From positions 1-48,569 of the forward strand of contig NZ_MTAV01000147.1 in the NCBI RefSeq assembly GCF_002154695.1: a DNA stretch of 48,569 bases. Direction: 5' to 3'. Below the pieces are notes generated by a model that was not told the origin of the DNA, did no database searches, and was given only the letters and a program-made list of their open reading frames with translations. Made by a program: the position numbers and the translations under genes. Source of the stretch: Nostoc sp. T09. Its GTDB lineage: Bacteria; Cyanobacteriota; Cyanobacteriia; Cyanobacteriales; Nostocaceae. This document shows positions 25,469-34,234 of the stretch, in pieces (position 1 is the first letter of the stretch; each line of letters begins with the position of its first letter).

Positions 25469-27199
25469 CTAAAACCCTAAATCGGCTCTGGCTAGTTCAG
25501 CCGCAGCGAATAATTCTTCGTCTGGCTTTTCTTCCCAAGCTGGGTCGCCAATTTCTGCATAGAAAGTTGCATCATAGGGACGGGTACGGACTACCACTGG
25601 CATAGGAACGGCGTGACCCAAAATCAAGGCTTGTTGCTTAGAGTCCAGCTTCGCTAATACCGATCGCAGACTGCTAGCACCAGAGACTCCTGTAAAAATC
25701 GCGTCAATGTCTTTTTCATCGTTGAGCAAAGCTGTGATGCGAGTTCCAATCTGGGACATAACTTCATTATCTATACCCGACGGGCGTTGATCAACTACTA
25801 GAAGTGTTACGAAATATTTTCGCATCTCTCTAGCGATCGTCCCAAAGATCGTACTTTGAACGATCGCCGGGTCAAGAAAACGGTGAGCTTCTTCAATAGT
25901 AATTACCAATTGCGTGGGGCGATCGCTGACATTACCACTGTGCAGGAATCTTTCGGCTTTGCTGACGTAATGCCCGTGAATTCTTCTGGTGATCATATTA
26001 GTCACCAGCATATAAGACAGCATATCTGACTGGGAACCAAACTCGATAACTACATGCTTACCAGCTTCCAGCGATCGCAAAATTTGATTGATGTAGTTCT
26101 GCGGACAAGCAGCTCGCATATACTTCAAGTTATCCAACCGCAAAAGTTTCCGCTGCAAAGACATAATCGAGCCTTGGTGTCCCCGCTTCTCTTCGCAAAA
26201 CAGCTTGATTTCTTCGTTAGTCATGTTCAACAACTGAAGAATCCAAGCCTTACCATACTCAGCGTAAAGGATATTCGCATTATCTAGGGCGGCTTCCGAT
26301 AACCCTAAATCGCGAGAGCATAATTTAACGTCTTCAACTTCTATTTGTTCGTAACTGAGATATAGTTCTTGTGCATCCCGCACACCCCGGCGCTTTGTTG
26401 ATTCTGGGTCGAGGGTGTAAACTTCCACTTTACCGGGAAATAGCTGTTTTAAACCTTTAACTGTACTATATTGCTTTCCTTCACAGACAGCTTGCCAGCC
26501 ATACTCGGAGTGCATATCAAAAATCAAATTTACCGCCGCGTTTTTCCGGACTATCCCAGCTAAGACTAAGCGTGTAAGGAAGGATTTCCCTGTTCCCGAT
26601 TTCCCAAAAACTCCGTTACTCCGTTCTACAAATCTGTCTAAATCAATACACACCGGCACGTCCATATCCAAAGGTTTGCCGATGGAGAAGTTTTTTCTGT
26701 GGATATCATCTTCCCAACCAAATACTCTGCGAAAATCTTCTTCACTCGCTTCATAAACTTGGCTAAAGTGGCTGGGAATAGTTTTAACCGGGAGCAATTC
26801 CATTGTGGTACTGGTTTGTGGTTGAAATGATGCCAAACCAGTCATTGATGGTACGAAAGGATTTACAGATTTACCATTTGTAAGTGAAAAAGATTCCTCT
26901 ACTTCTGGGGTAAACATTAACATGGGCGCGAGATTAATCGTGCCGTATGTACCACTTCCAGCTAAAACTTCACGTAAAAAAGTGTCTTCCCAATTGGGAG
27001 GATCGGCAATAATTCGTGCATTAGCAGTTCCTAGCGCCACATCTGTCAGCATACAGAAAAAGCGCGATCGCATTCCTTGCACAACTAAAAACTTACCCAC
27101 CCGCATATCTTCAACAGAAATATCAGGGTGTAATCTTACTTCTAACCCCCCAGTCAGAGAGCCTTGGGTAACTGAACCTAAAGGTTGTCCAGAATTCAT
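25469..27199 (-). CDS. HerA-like ATPase (DUF87 family)
   Basis: A 576-residue FtsK/HerA superfamily ATPase. A beta-rich N-terminal region (about 1-100, HAS-barrel-like) precedes the ATPase core, with Walker A GKSGTGKS (199-206), Walker B in LVITIEEAHRF, and a later arginine-bearing strand (IGTRITALL). Bacterial and archaeal HerA proteins form hexamers that work with the NurA nuclease in DNA-end processing, or with other effectors in phage defence (HerA-Sir2, HerA-DUF4297). No nuclease or effector gene adjoins this copy, and near-identical stand-alone versions are usual in cyanobacteria, so a housekeeping DNA role is more likely. The gene is transcribed alone. Confidence 0.88.
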   Translation of the reverse strand: MNSGQPLGSVTQGSLTGGLEVRLHPDISVEDMRVGKFLVVQGMRSRFFCMLTDVALGTANARIIADPPNWEDTFLREVLAGSGTYGTINLAPMLMFTPEVEESFSLTNGKSVNPFVPSMTGLASFQPQTSTTMELLPVKTIPSHFSQVYEASEEDFRRVFGWEDDIHRKNFSIGKPLDMDVPVCIDLDRFVERSNGVFGKSGTGKSFLTRLVLAGIVRKNAAVNLIFDMHSEYGWQAVCEGKQYSTVKGLKQLFPGKVEVYTLDPESTKRRGVRDAQELYLSYEQIEVEDVKLCSRDLGLSEAALDNANILYAEYGKAWILQLLNMTNEEIKLFCEEKRGHQGSIMSLQRKLLRLDNLKYMRAACPQNYINQILRSLEAGKHVVIEFGSQSDMLSYMLVTNMITRRIHGHYVSKAERFLHSGNVSDRPTQLVITIEEAHRFLDPAIVQSTIFGTIAREMRKYFVTLLVVDQRPSGIDNEVMSQIGTRITALLNDEKDIDAIFTGVSGASSLRSVLAKLDSKQQALILGHAVPMPVVVRTRPYDATFYAEIGDPAWEEKPDEELFAAAELARADLGF

Positions 27200-27348
27200 T
27201 TGATTAGTTACATCAATGTTGGGCTGAGCTTATGTTGCATTTTAGTTGTAGAGTTCAAGCTTGCGACGAAATTCTAGCACAAATTGTTAATTAATTGTTA
27301 GTAGTCAGTGGTCAGTGGTCAGTTGTTTTTCCACTGACCTTTGACTAA

Positions 27349-28140
27349 TTATTCAATTTGAATTGATGTTGGTCTGCTTGCTGATGGAGAAGTTCCAATT
27401 AACGGTTTACGAAATTGGGCATAAAGGCGATCGCGCCACTCAAAGAATAGTGCATAATCTGGATTGTCTGCTAAACCAGGCACTCCTTTACCTTGAAGAC
27501 TTACTGGTAGATCTAAATAAGGACCATCAGGAAACTTCAGTAATATCGATAAACCAGCCACAGCTAAGTCAGCTAAGCTAGGTTCATCTCCTAATAAATA
27601 AGGACTATCTGCTAACAGCAGCGTCAACGCTTCTAAGTCTTGTTTTAAATCTGCGATCGCAGACTTAATAACATCGGGACTATAACCTACCCCAAAACCT
27701 AACACTGTTAATAGATCTCGCGGTACTCCCTCAACTAAATTTTTGAGTATATCTGGTGTAGAGGTGGGTAATAAGGACTTACGAAAATTTTGATCTTGAC
27801 TAATAGCAGCAAACAGTGCTTTGCGACCTTTAACACCTATCGACTCATCTGCCAATTCTTCTATCAATAAACATGCACCCCTTTTCTTCGGATCTGTCGG
27901 TATGAGTGGACGTTCGGGATATTCCAAGTCTAAATACTTAGCGATTTCTGTAGAATCAACAATATATCTACTACCATCTTTCAAGACTGGCACTTGCTTT
28001 TGACCAGTCAGGCGAAACAGTTCTACCTGTCCAATTCCGGGTGTAACCTCTATTTTGCGATAATCTAGCCCTTTATAATCCAAAATCAATCGCACTTTTT
28101 CTGAATATTGAGATAACTCCCATTGGTATAATTCCAGCAT
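27349..28140 (-). CDS. Glutathione S-transferase family protein
   Basis: A 263-residue GST. The N-terminal thioredoxin-like domain (1-80) begins MLELYQWELSQYSEKVR, includes KQVPVLKDG with the conserved cis-Pro, and ends with the substrate-binding DSTEI (62-66). The all-helical C-terminal domain (about 90-240) contains DEPSLADLAVAGL, the N-capping motif of GST C-domains. The residue in the catalytic position is Ser (SQYSEK) rather than a Cys. The family conjugates or reduces with glutathione; the actual substrate is unknown. It stands alone. Confidence 0.88.
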   Translation of the reverse strand: MLELYQWELSQYSEKVRLILDYKGLDYRKIEVTPGIGQVELFRLTGQKQVPVLKDGSRYIVDSTEIAKYLDLEYPERPLIPTDPKKRGACLLIEELADESIGVKGRKALFAAISQDQNFRKSLLPTSTPDILKNLVEGVPRDLLTVLGFGVGYSPDVIKSAIADLKQDLEALTLLLADSPYLLGDEPSLADLAVAGLSILLKFPDGPYLDLPVSLQGKGVPGLADNPDYALFFEWRDRLYAQFRKPLIGTSPSASRPTSIQIE

Positions 28141-29111
28141 CTTGCATACCTTATAAATAGTGAATTGAGCAATTTTACTAATTGTATCTTCAGTTTCAGT
28201 AATCGTTTTGATAATCTAATTGATTGAGTACTCACTTAACTGCCAATAGAGTTAAATTTTTAGGCTTTTTTTGAGCAACTTGTTAGCTTAGCAAAAAAAT
28301 ATTTTCTGATGGATGCAATTATCAAATAATTAAATTGTTTCAGTAGTTATGCATAACTTAAACTAACATCTTATTCCTGAATTTGCATATATTGTTTTCA
28401 TCTTTCATACTTTTAATATGCTTAAATCTTTTAAATGTTGAGTATAGAATATCACATATCTTTATTTTTAGGATTTTATGGAATAAACACACATTGTATA
28501 GTCATTTTTACCTCTTCCCTAGTCTCTGGCTAGGAAGAGTGATTGAGAAATCTGACTTTTTGAATAGCAGCAGAGCCGCCAAGTATGCATTTCCTGGTAG
28601 AAACAGGAAGTAAAATTTGTTGAGAGTCCAAGCTTAAGTTGTCACCAAAAAACAATTTTCTTTACCATGTATTGCATCCAAATGAGAAGCGCTATAGTAA
28701 GGCTTCAAGTTTTAGCTGTCTTAACTCTCACAAAAATTTAGTATAATAAAATACAATTTTTTGGGTTTTGAATGTGATTAGCGGCAGAGAGTCGCAAGAT
28801 TTTTGTTTGGAAAATTTCTCGCACAACTAACTGGCACTTTCTAGATATTAGCGTTGCCCCTGACTAATTTAAAACACACTCAGCACTATAAGAAAGTCAA
28901 CTAGGTAAGTTAACTTAATAGACATTACCTGAATTTCAAAGCTACCTTGCTATTTTTGCTACCATAATTTTTGATTAAATCCATCATCCCCACGCAGCAT
29001 GATGTTGGATAATTTTGGGGGAAATTTCTTACTTCTTAGGTTAGATTTTGAGCATAGCAAAATGTTATAAGTCTTTATGTAACCTGTGCAAAATAAAAAC
29101 AAACAAAATTT
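28141..29111. other. Long AT-rich intergenic region
   Basis: I see no supported gene in these ~970 bases. A hairpin CTCTTCCCTAG...CTAGGAAGAG lies at about 28512-28540, and a perfect 12-bp palindrome TAAGTTAACTTA at 28906-28917, about 195 bases before the fasciclin gene. The open frame at 28383-28613 has no family features. The region may hold a regulatory RNA, but nothing proves it. Confidence 0.5.
28906..28917. promoter_or_regulatory. Perfect palindrome upstream of the fasciclin gene
   Basis: TAAGTTAACTTA, symmetric over 12 bases, 194 bases before the start codon of the fasciclin gene. Possible operator; no factor can be named. Confidence 0.3.
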
Positions 29112-29975
29112 ATGAAGGCAAATTACAGCCAATTGCTAACCAATCTGGCAGGTATAATCGGAATAGCAGGATGCAGCCTCTTGATTACATTACCTTCTGG
29201 AGCAAAAGAGGCAACCAATCCTAACCCCACCATTTTTAGCGAAGCGCCCTATAACCGTAGTCAACGTATAGAGGCTAACACTGAATATGTACCTGTTCAG
29301 CCTACACAAGATGCAGCAAAAGGCACAACTTCAAAGAGAAATGTTGTAGCACAGAAGCCTAGAAAGAGAACGGTCAATCCTAGCCCAAGTATTTTTAATG
29401 AGCCTCCTTATAACCGTGGTAGTCGCACTACAGGCGGTGAAGTTACACCCTCTCCAACCGTTGTCCCCGAAACCACACCCACCACACCTGCAACACCTGT
29501 AAAACCTTCAACAACCGTACCTACCCAAACTCAACCAGCAGGTTCAAGCAATACTCAAAGCAAGAACTTGGTAGCACTGGCTGAGTCAAATGCTTCCTTT
29601 ACAACTCTAACTAAGGCATTGAAAGCAGCTGGATTGACAGCAACTTTAGAAGGCAAAGATAATTTTACTATTTTCGCACCCACCGATGCTGCGTTTTCTA
29701 AATTGCCACAAGATGCAGTTAGAGATTTATTGAAGCCTGAGAATAAAGAAGTTTTGGTCAAAATATTAACTTACCATGTAGTACCTGGTAAGGTATTAGC
29801 CAGCGATTTGAAATCTGGTGAAGTTAAAAGCGTTGAAGGTGGTGCGATCAATGTCAAAGTTGATCCTGCAACTGGTGTGAAAGTCAATGAAGCCAATGTA
29901 ACTCAGACAGATATTACAGGCTCGAATGGTGTCATTCATGCGATCGATCAAGTCATTTTACCGCCTGACTTGTAA
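29112..29975 (+). CDS. Secreted fasciclin (FAS1) domain protein
   Basis: A 287-residue exported protein. A hydrophobic signal segment (about 8-27) contains IAGC at 18-21, which could be a lipobox; otherwise signal peptidase I may cut after the Gly-Ala near 31. Two copies of a short motif follow, NPNPTIFSEAPYNR (36-49) and NPSPSIFNEPPYNR (89-102). A Pro/Thr-rich linker (about 110-150) leads to a FAS1 domain (about 152-285) with the H1 and H2 boxes (FTIFAPTDAAF, and VIHAIDQVILP near the end). FAS1 proteins mediate adhesion or matrix binding. It is followed by a strong bidirectional terminator. Confidence 0.9.
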   Translation: MKANYSQLLTNLAGIIGIAGCSLLITLPSGAKEATNPNPTIFSEAPYNRSQRIEANTEYVPVQPTQDAAKGTTSKRNVVAQKPRKRTVNPSPSIFNEPPYNRGSRTTGGEVTPSPTVVPETTPTTPATPVKPSTTVPTQTQPAGSSNTQSKNLVALAESNASFTTLTKALKAAGLTATLEGKDNFTIFAPTDAAFSKLPQDAVRDLLKPENKEVLVKILTYHVVPGKVLASDLKSGEVKSVEGGAINVKVDPATGVKVNEANVTQTDITGSNGVIHAIDQVILPPDL

Positions 29976-30097
29976 TCGGTTAACAACGGTAAATTCATAG
30001 CTTGTACTAGTTGTAATAACTCGATTTTCTGTAAGGTGGGCACTGATGATTACATTCAGTTTTTATGCTCACCATACAAAGCAAATTAAGTTGCAAT

Positions 30098-30131
30098 AAA
30101 ACCCCGTTTAAAGTAAGTCTAACGGGGTTTT
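30098..30131. terminator. Bidirectional terminator after the fasciclin gene
   Basis: AAAACCCCGTTTA and TAACGGGGTTTT form a long GC-rich stem with A/T flanks on both strands. It lies between the convergent fasciclin and NTF2-like genes. Confidence 0.9.
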
Positions 30132-30166
30132 AATTCCGGCAGGTTTTGAATTGCTGATTTCGTCGT

Positions 30167-30547
30167 TTAGCGCATAATAGGACTACCGTGATGATGCACT
30201 AAATACCACTTTCCACCGAGAAATTGAAACACATTTGTAGCTATTGATTGTGCTTCTAGTCTTTTACCACTAACGACTTGAAGAACATTTTCTATCAGCA
30301 CAACATAAGCTGTATTATCAGCAACTTCTGTAGCCATGATATCTAAGTTAATTTCTATGTAAGCGGTATTTTTAAATATCTGTTCCCAAGAAGAATGAAC
30401 CTCCTTCCAACCCCGTATTACACTGCGTCCAGGATGAATACAAGTACTACCTGTTCCTTTTGACCATAAGGCACTCATTGCCTCGATATCTTTCTTTTCA
30501 AAGGCTCGGTAAAAGGCTGTATTAACGGCTAAAACTTCAGATGTCAT
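30167..30547 (-). CDS. SnoaL/NTF2-like family protein (DUF4440-like)
   Basis: About 126 residues from ATG 30547; a TTG four codons earlier is less likely. The single NTF2-fold domain has the alpha-plus-beta cone pattern. It runs from a first helix with AFYRAFEKKDIEAMSALW, through CIHPGRSVIRGWKEVHSSW, to the closing strands ending WYLVHHHGSPIMR. Members bind small ligands in a central pocket or act as enzymes or oligomerisation modules, and the class with HPG and a final HHHGSP is frequent in cyanobacteria. It lies just downstream of the decayed hybrid kinase. The function is not defined. Confidence 0.82.
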   Translation of the reverse strand: MTSEVLAVNTAFYRAFEKKDIEAMSALWSKGTGSTCIHPGRSVIRGWKEVHSSWEQIFKNTAYIEINLDIMATEVADNTAYVVLIENVLQVVSGKRLEAQSIATNVFQFLGGKWYLVHHHGSPIMR

Positions 30548-30592
30548 GGAGAATACCAATTATTAGTGATTTACTTATGAACACATAACTAA

Positions 30593-31330
30593 TTACTTTT
30601 GACGTAGAACTAATTGTAGAGTTTTTAATAATTCCTGCACAGTATATGGTTTAGACAAAAATGTCGTGTGCTGAGATGTTTTATCTATAAACACTTGTTT
30701 ACTTGTAGTTAATCCACTGACAGCAATAATAGGTAACTTTGGATTCATCTTTTGCAAAGTGTGAATGGTGGTTGCTCCATCCATTTTTGGCATCATCATA
30801 TCGATAATTACCACTTTAATTTTATCTTGATTTTGGGCATAAAGTGCTATTGCTTCAATGCCATCACTAGCAGAGATAATTTGATAATTATAGCTTTCAA
30901 GAGATGTTGTAGTAATTTCCCTAATGGCAGCTTCGTCATCTACAACTAAAAGTAATTCGCCGTTTCCATTCGGCATTTCCTGATCATCTGACATCTGAGT
31001 TACAACTGTATAAACTGCTGGCAAGTAAACTTTAAATTATGTTCCTTTATTTACACAACTTGATACGTTAATAAAACCACCATATTCTTTGATAATTCGC
31101 ATAACTGTAGACAAACTAAGTCCAGTACCACTACCAAATTCTTTGGTTATAATAAATGGTTCAAACATTGAATCTAATATTTTGTTAGGAATGACAAATC
31201 GTGTATCAGAAACTGTCACAAGTATGTAATAAGCTTTTGTGACTCTGGTTCCAAATGAGATATATAAATTTGTTAATTGATAGCCTCCATTAGCAAGTTT
31301 TATGCTAGTTAGCCTTGCAATACATTTAAT
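30593..31330 (-). pseudogene. Remnant of a hybrid histidine kinase (ATPase + receiver domain)
   Basis: The minus strand reads the end of a kinase ATPase domain: NGGYQLTN (N-terminal glycine patch), then YYILVTVSDT, MFEPF, GSGTGLSLST (G2 box) and EYGGFINV. A TAA (31039-31037) stands where KGTQFKVYLP is expected, and the frame continues as FKVYLPAVY into a receiver domain (VVDDEAAIR, IIDMMMPKMDG with the phosphoacceptor Asp, FLSKPYT). The G1 box is also damaged, since DTGxGIP has become DTRFVIP. The dimerisation/phosphoacceptor helix and sensory domains are missing upstream. The receiver part (30593-31024) is itself intact, so it might still be expressed, but the origin was one protein. Confidence 0.8.
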
Positions 31331-31817
31331 CTAGATGAAGCCACTGATTATGGAATTGTCTCAAAAATTCAGCAAATAACTTTAATTACCTTTAATTATA
31401 GTAATCTGCCTTTATAAAGATGATTGTAGAATTGAAGCTTGACGTAAATTTACGTAAGATTAAGCTTCTTAACCTCAAATTTGCTATTGATTTTCAAGAA
31501 TTAATCCCATAAAGTAAATTTTTATCTACCTCTTGAGGAGAACAGGAGCAAAAGTTTATCAATTCTAATTAGCAATTATGAACTATCTACATCAGCACAC
31601 CTGAGAATAGTTTTTTCCTCGTGTCTACTATGCGAGAATTAATACCTCAGATTGCCTTATTTTCAAAATAGATGCCCAAATCCGGTTGAGTATACAGAGG
31701 ACATGGTATTTTTTATTACCCTCATTCTCTATTTCTCAATCCCTAGTTAAGATTTACTTCGTTAGTGTGTAGTAGTTTTCCAGCACTCAAGCGATAGGAT
31801 CAACAAAGAATATTTAT
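31331..31817. other. Intergenic region upstream of moaE
   Basis: Apart from the nested palindromes at 31434-31468 I see no gene or RNA. It should contain the promoter of moaE. No strong -10/-35 pair can be assigned by eye. Confidence 0.4.
31434..31468. repeat. Nested palindromes between kinase remnant and moaE
   Basis: GAAGCTT (31434-31440) and AAGCTTC (31462-31468) enclose the perfect 14-bp palindrome ACGTAAATTTACGT (31442-31455). It could be an operator or a cruciform site. No factor can be named. Confidence 0.45.
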
Positions 31818-32315
31818 ATGAACTCTTTTGTGACCAATACACTAGACCCTCTCTTAAAACAAAGAGACGAAGATAGCTTTGCTATTACTCTTGCACCATT
31901 GTCTATTGAAGAAATCTACACCAAAGCTAACGATCCGGCAAATGGTGCTGTTGTGGTGATGAGTGGTATGGTTCGTAATCAAACTGATGGTAAACCTGTG
32001 GTTTCCTTAGAGTATCAAGCCTACGAACCAATGGCATTACGGGTATTTTTGCAAATTGCAGCAGATATTCGCTCCCTTTGTCCTGATGTAAATCGCGTGG
32101 TGATTCATCATCGCATTGGACGTTTGCAAGTTGGGGAAATTAGCGTTTTGGTAGCAGTAGGTTGTCCCCATCGCAGTGAGGCTTTTGAAGCTTGTCGTTA
32201 TGCTATTGATACCCTAAAACACAATGCTCCCATTTGGAAGAAAGAACATTGGCAAGACGGTTCGAGTAGCTGGGTGAGTATTGGTGCTTGTGAGCAACCA
32301 GGAGAAAGTTGTTAA
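31818..32315 (+). CDS. moaE: Molybdopterin synthase catalytic subunit
   Basis: A 165-residue MoaE. The family motifs are GAVVVMSGMVRNQT, LEYQAYEPMA, HRIGRLQVGE and the active-site stretch APIWKKEHW, with the lysines that hold the MoaD thiocarboxylate and cPMP. With MoaD it inserts two sulfurs into cyclic pyranopterin monophosphate to form molybdopterin, used in cyanobacteria by nitrate reductase. Length is slightly above E. coli MoaE because of an N-terminal extension of about 20 residues and a Cys-ending tail. moaD and the other cofactor genes are not adjacent. Confidence 0.95.
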   Translation: MNSFVTNTLDPLLKQRDEDSFAITLAPLSIEEIYTKANDPANGAVVVMSGMVRNQTDGKPVVSLEYQAYEPMALRVFLQIAADIRSLCPDVNRVVIHHRIGRLQVGEISVLVAVGCPHRSEAFEACRYAIDTLKHNAPIWKKEHWQDGSSSWVSIGACEQPGESC

Positions 32316-32429
32316 AATCTTAGAGGCTCATTTATACCATATCTCAACTTTGTTAGCAAGAATCATTTTTTGCAAAATTTCTCTTTTTGTTTAGATAATT
32401 TTATTGACATCAAAATCTGTGCAAATTCG

Positions 32430-33842
32430 TTAGAATTTCATTCGTAGTTGACCTGTAAAATTCTGATTATTATAAGGACTATCCCCAGTATCTAAATTAC
32501 GGACGTTACTGAAACTATAACCAAAATCAAAATCTATATTTGGTGTTATTTGAGTTGTGCAACGAGTTTGATAGCTATTACCTCCAGTAACTTTTCCATT
32601 AAGTTGCTGTCGTCCTAAATTTGCATTTACTCGACAGCGCAAAAAAGAAAATATATTTCCTTCCCAACCGACTTCAGCGTTATAAACTAAAAAACCTAGG
32701 GGTGAAAAATAGCCGCTGATTTCTTGTTGATCGCTTGCATATTTCCACGCGAATAAATTAGCAGCTGCCCAAAACTGACCAAATTTATGCTCTAACCTAC
32801 TAAAAGACTGTTGTTCAAAGTTACCATCGTTATATAAGCCCAAGCGATACGACGAAAACAAGCTTGTATTTGGATCAATCTGCCAATATGCATTTAGTCC
32901 AGAACGCCAAGATGTAATTTGACTTTCTAATGTTCTGGCACTCGTTTTGTAAGGGCCATGCTCTACAACTAATGATAAAAATAAAGCTGATTTTAATTTA
33001 TAATCGGTAGTTAAATTCATGAAAATAGGTCTATCTATCTGAGCATTAAAATTGAATGCTATTGGCAATCGATTGAAGACATCAATACCACCAGATGCTT
33101 GTATAGTATATTGACCTGTTTTGCCTTGCCATCCAAACTGGAGAGGAATATTAGTGACCGTAGCAATTGATGGTTGTTCAAATGTATTAAATCCCGTCTT
33201 GAACGTAATTTTCTCTCCATTTGGCATCCGAAATTGAAATTTGGGTTCAATAATTTGATTATGCTGTTGGAAATTACTATGCTCATCGCGCCAATCTGTT
33301 TGAATACTTTCTAAAACTAACGCTGGTTGCTGAGGTTCTTTTGATATTGGTGGCGATTCTTGTGTGGGTGATTTTGGTGGCGGCGGTGGCGGCGGTGGTA
33401 ATTGAAGAACAGGATTAAAATTTTCGGGTGCAGCAATCAAAATAGGTTTTGGCTCTAATCGATATGAAAATCCACCCACAAAAGTTTCGATGTTGCTGTT
33501 AATAACTGTGTCCATTGTGTCTAGGCTAGCAACAGTTACCATTGGTTCAGTATATTGAGAGAAAGATTTCCAGCTATAATCGATTTGACTAGAAATAAAA
33601 GGCTGTATCTTTTGAATTTCTTGCAGATTTTCCCAATTTATAACTGAGGTAACTGATGGTGTCAATTGTGAAGCCGAATTCCAGTTGTCATCTGTTTCAG
33701 CAGCCTGTAATTTTGCTAGGGATACAGTCCAAATCATCAAACTACCGATTATACCTATTGGGAGCGATCGCCAACTTAAAATAAACTTAACTTGTATAGT
33801 TTGCCGAAAAGCGGATAGAGAATGTTTATAACTGTCTGTCAT
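32430..33842 (-). CDS. Putative outer-membrane beta-barrel protein
   Basis: A 470-residue exported protein. A signal peptide is visible in about residues 28-47 (hydrophobic IGIIGSLMIWTVSLA followed by an Ala-rich cleavage site). A Pro-rich hinge with a run of eight prolines sits near 152-160. The C-terminal half (about 200-470) has alternating hydrophobic/polar strands with many aromatic residues and ends in a terminal Phe (QLRMKF), the C-terminal signature for outer-membrane assembly. I do not recognise a named family; a porin-like or adhesin-like barrel with a periplasmic proline hinge is my best reading. It is single, and convergent with moaE. Confidence 0.65.
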   Translation of the reverse strand: MTDSYKHSLSAFRQTIQVKFILSWRSLPIGIIGSLMIWTVSLAKLQAAETDDNWNSASQLTPSVTSVINWENLQEIQKIQPFISSQIDYSWKSFSQYTEPMVTVASLDTMDTVINSNIETFVGGFSYRLEPKPILIAAPENFNPVLQLPPPPPPPPKSPTQESPPISKEPQQPALVLESIQTDWRDEHSNFQQHNQIIEPKFQFRMPNGEKITFKTGFNTFEQPSIATVTNIPLQFGWQGKTGQYTIQASGGIDVFNRLPIAFNFNAQIDRPIFMNLTTDYKLKSALFLSLVVEHGPYKTSARTLESQITSWRSGLNAYWQIDPNTSLFSSYRLGLYNDGNFEQQSFSRLEHKFGQFWAAANLFAWKYASDQQEISGYFSPLGFLVYNAEVGWEGNIFSFLRCRVNANLGRQQLNGKVTGGNSYQTRCTTQITPNIDFDFGYSFSNVRNLDTGDSPYNNQNFTGQLRMKF

Positions 33843-34234
33843 CAGTCAATACTTGCTCGCTACTTTTAATATTTATACTTACCAGTAAATGTACTAGGCC
33901 AGAAGGTGATAAACTCATCTTCAACACAGCGTATATTCTGGCATATAAATTATGATTTGTATAAAATTTTAGTTAATAATTATTTAAAAAATTTATATGG
34001 GACATAGATAGGTTATAGAGTACCTGTAACGACTCTACAAAGTATCGTCTCATTCTTTTTTCAAATTCTATTTAAACAAGTCAAATAAACATTGATAAAA
34101 TTATCTAAACGCCCTAATTAAGAAAATGTGAGTATCAAATATATTAAATTTAGACAATAGTTAATTTAAATTTTAAGAGTAATTCAATCCAAGCATTAGT
34201 AGCAAGTACAACCTTTCAGAGAGAATTTATATTA
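33843..34234. other. AT-rich intergenic region
   Basis: Nearly 400 AT-rich bases between the outer-membrane protein gene and the substrate-binding lipoprotein gene. I see no gene, tRNA or strong hairpin. Confidence 0.5.

Noticed and set aside
25469-27199. HerA-like gene as a phage-defence system
   Set aside because: No adjacent effector (Sir2, DUF4297, nuclease), and stand-alone copies are normal in cyanobacteria.
28383-28613. 76-codon open frame in the AT-rich gap
   Set aside because: AT-driven hydrophobic sequence without a recognisable family or start signal.
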